The position numbers were made by a program, and so were the translations under genes. A stretch of DNA of 5,043 bases from an uncultured Clostridia bacterium (lineage in GTDB: Bacteria > Bacillota > Clostridia > Christensenellales > UBA1242): the NCBI GenBank assembly GCA_934771675.1, contig CAKVMF010000079.1, positions 1-5,043 of the forward strand, in the 5' to 3' direction. Below the pieces are notes generated by a model, which was not told the origin of the DNA, did not search any database, and worked only from the letters and a program-made list of their open reading frames with translations. Shown piece by piece: positions 5,015-5,043 of the stretch; positions within the stretch are counted from its first letter, which is position 1; every line of letters starts with the position of its first letter.

Positions 5015-5043
5015 ATGTTAAGTGTTCATAATTTAACAAAAAT
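5015..5043 (+). CDS. Start of a new gene, possibly an ABC transporter ATPase (partial)
   Basis: Only nine codons and two bases are inside the window: MLSVHNLTK. The pattern hydrophobic-x-V-x-N-L-T-K at the very N-terminus is typical of ABC transporter ATP-binding subunits, whose first strand precedes the aromatic residue that stacks on ATP. In many Bacillota the genes after rplQ are the energy-coupling-factor ATPases, which would fit. However, the NLTK form is equally common in other ABC families, and the terminator and repeats separate it from the ribosomal operon. The ribosome binding site and start are good; the function is a guess from nine residues. Confidence 0.5.

Overview
The window comes from an AT-rich bacterial chromosome. 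It carries the distal end of the spc operon joined to the alpha operon: adk, infA, rpmJ, rpsM, rpsK, rpsD, rpoA, rplQ, all on the + strand. Gene order, low GC, strong AGGAG-type ribosome binding sites, a TTG-started infA, and the zinc-binding forms of Adk, S4 and L36 point to a Bacillota lineage, most likely Clostridia. The long L17 also fits some clostridial groups. I cannot name a genus from the sequence alone.

Layout. Positions 50-712 encode adenylate kinase with an unusual P-loop. Positions 713-930 hold a hairpin and a perfect-consensus sigma-A promoter (TTGACA, 17 bp, TATAAT). There is no map gene between adk and infA, where Bacillota often have one. infA (931-1149) and rpmJ (1170-1286) follow. 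A 198-base gap (1287-1484) with several inverted repeats comes next and may be a structured leader. Then come the tightly packed rpsM, rpsK, rpsD, rpoA and rplQ (1485-4442), with gaps of 11-22 bases and a good ribosome binding site for each. A 13-bp perfect stem followed by seven T residues (4463-4497) ends the operon.

The 570 bases after rplQ are non-coding and are the least ordinary part. They contain two diverged direct copies of a 46-base repeat (4556-4601 and 4782-4827). These bracket two inverted copies of a second, hairpin-forming repeat (4620-4658 and 4733-4773), whose stem arms differ by compensating changes. The window closes with the first nine codons of a new gene at 5015, possibly an ABC transporter ATPase.

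How the genes work together. IF1, L36, S13, S11, S4 and L17 are initiation or structural parts of the ribosome. RpoA nucleates RNA polymerase assembly, and Adk balances adenine nucleotides. The block therefore couples translation, transcription and energy charge to growth. No wholly new system is visible. The best leads are the covarying repeat island, the Adk active-site substitutions and the rpsM leader.
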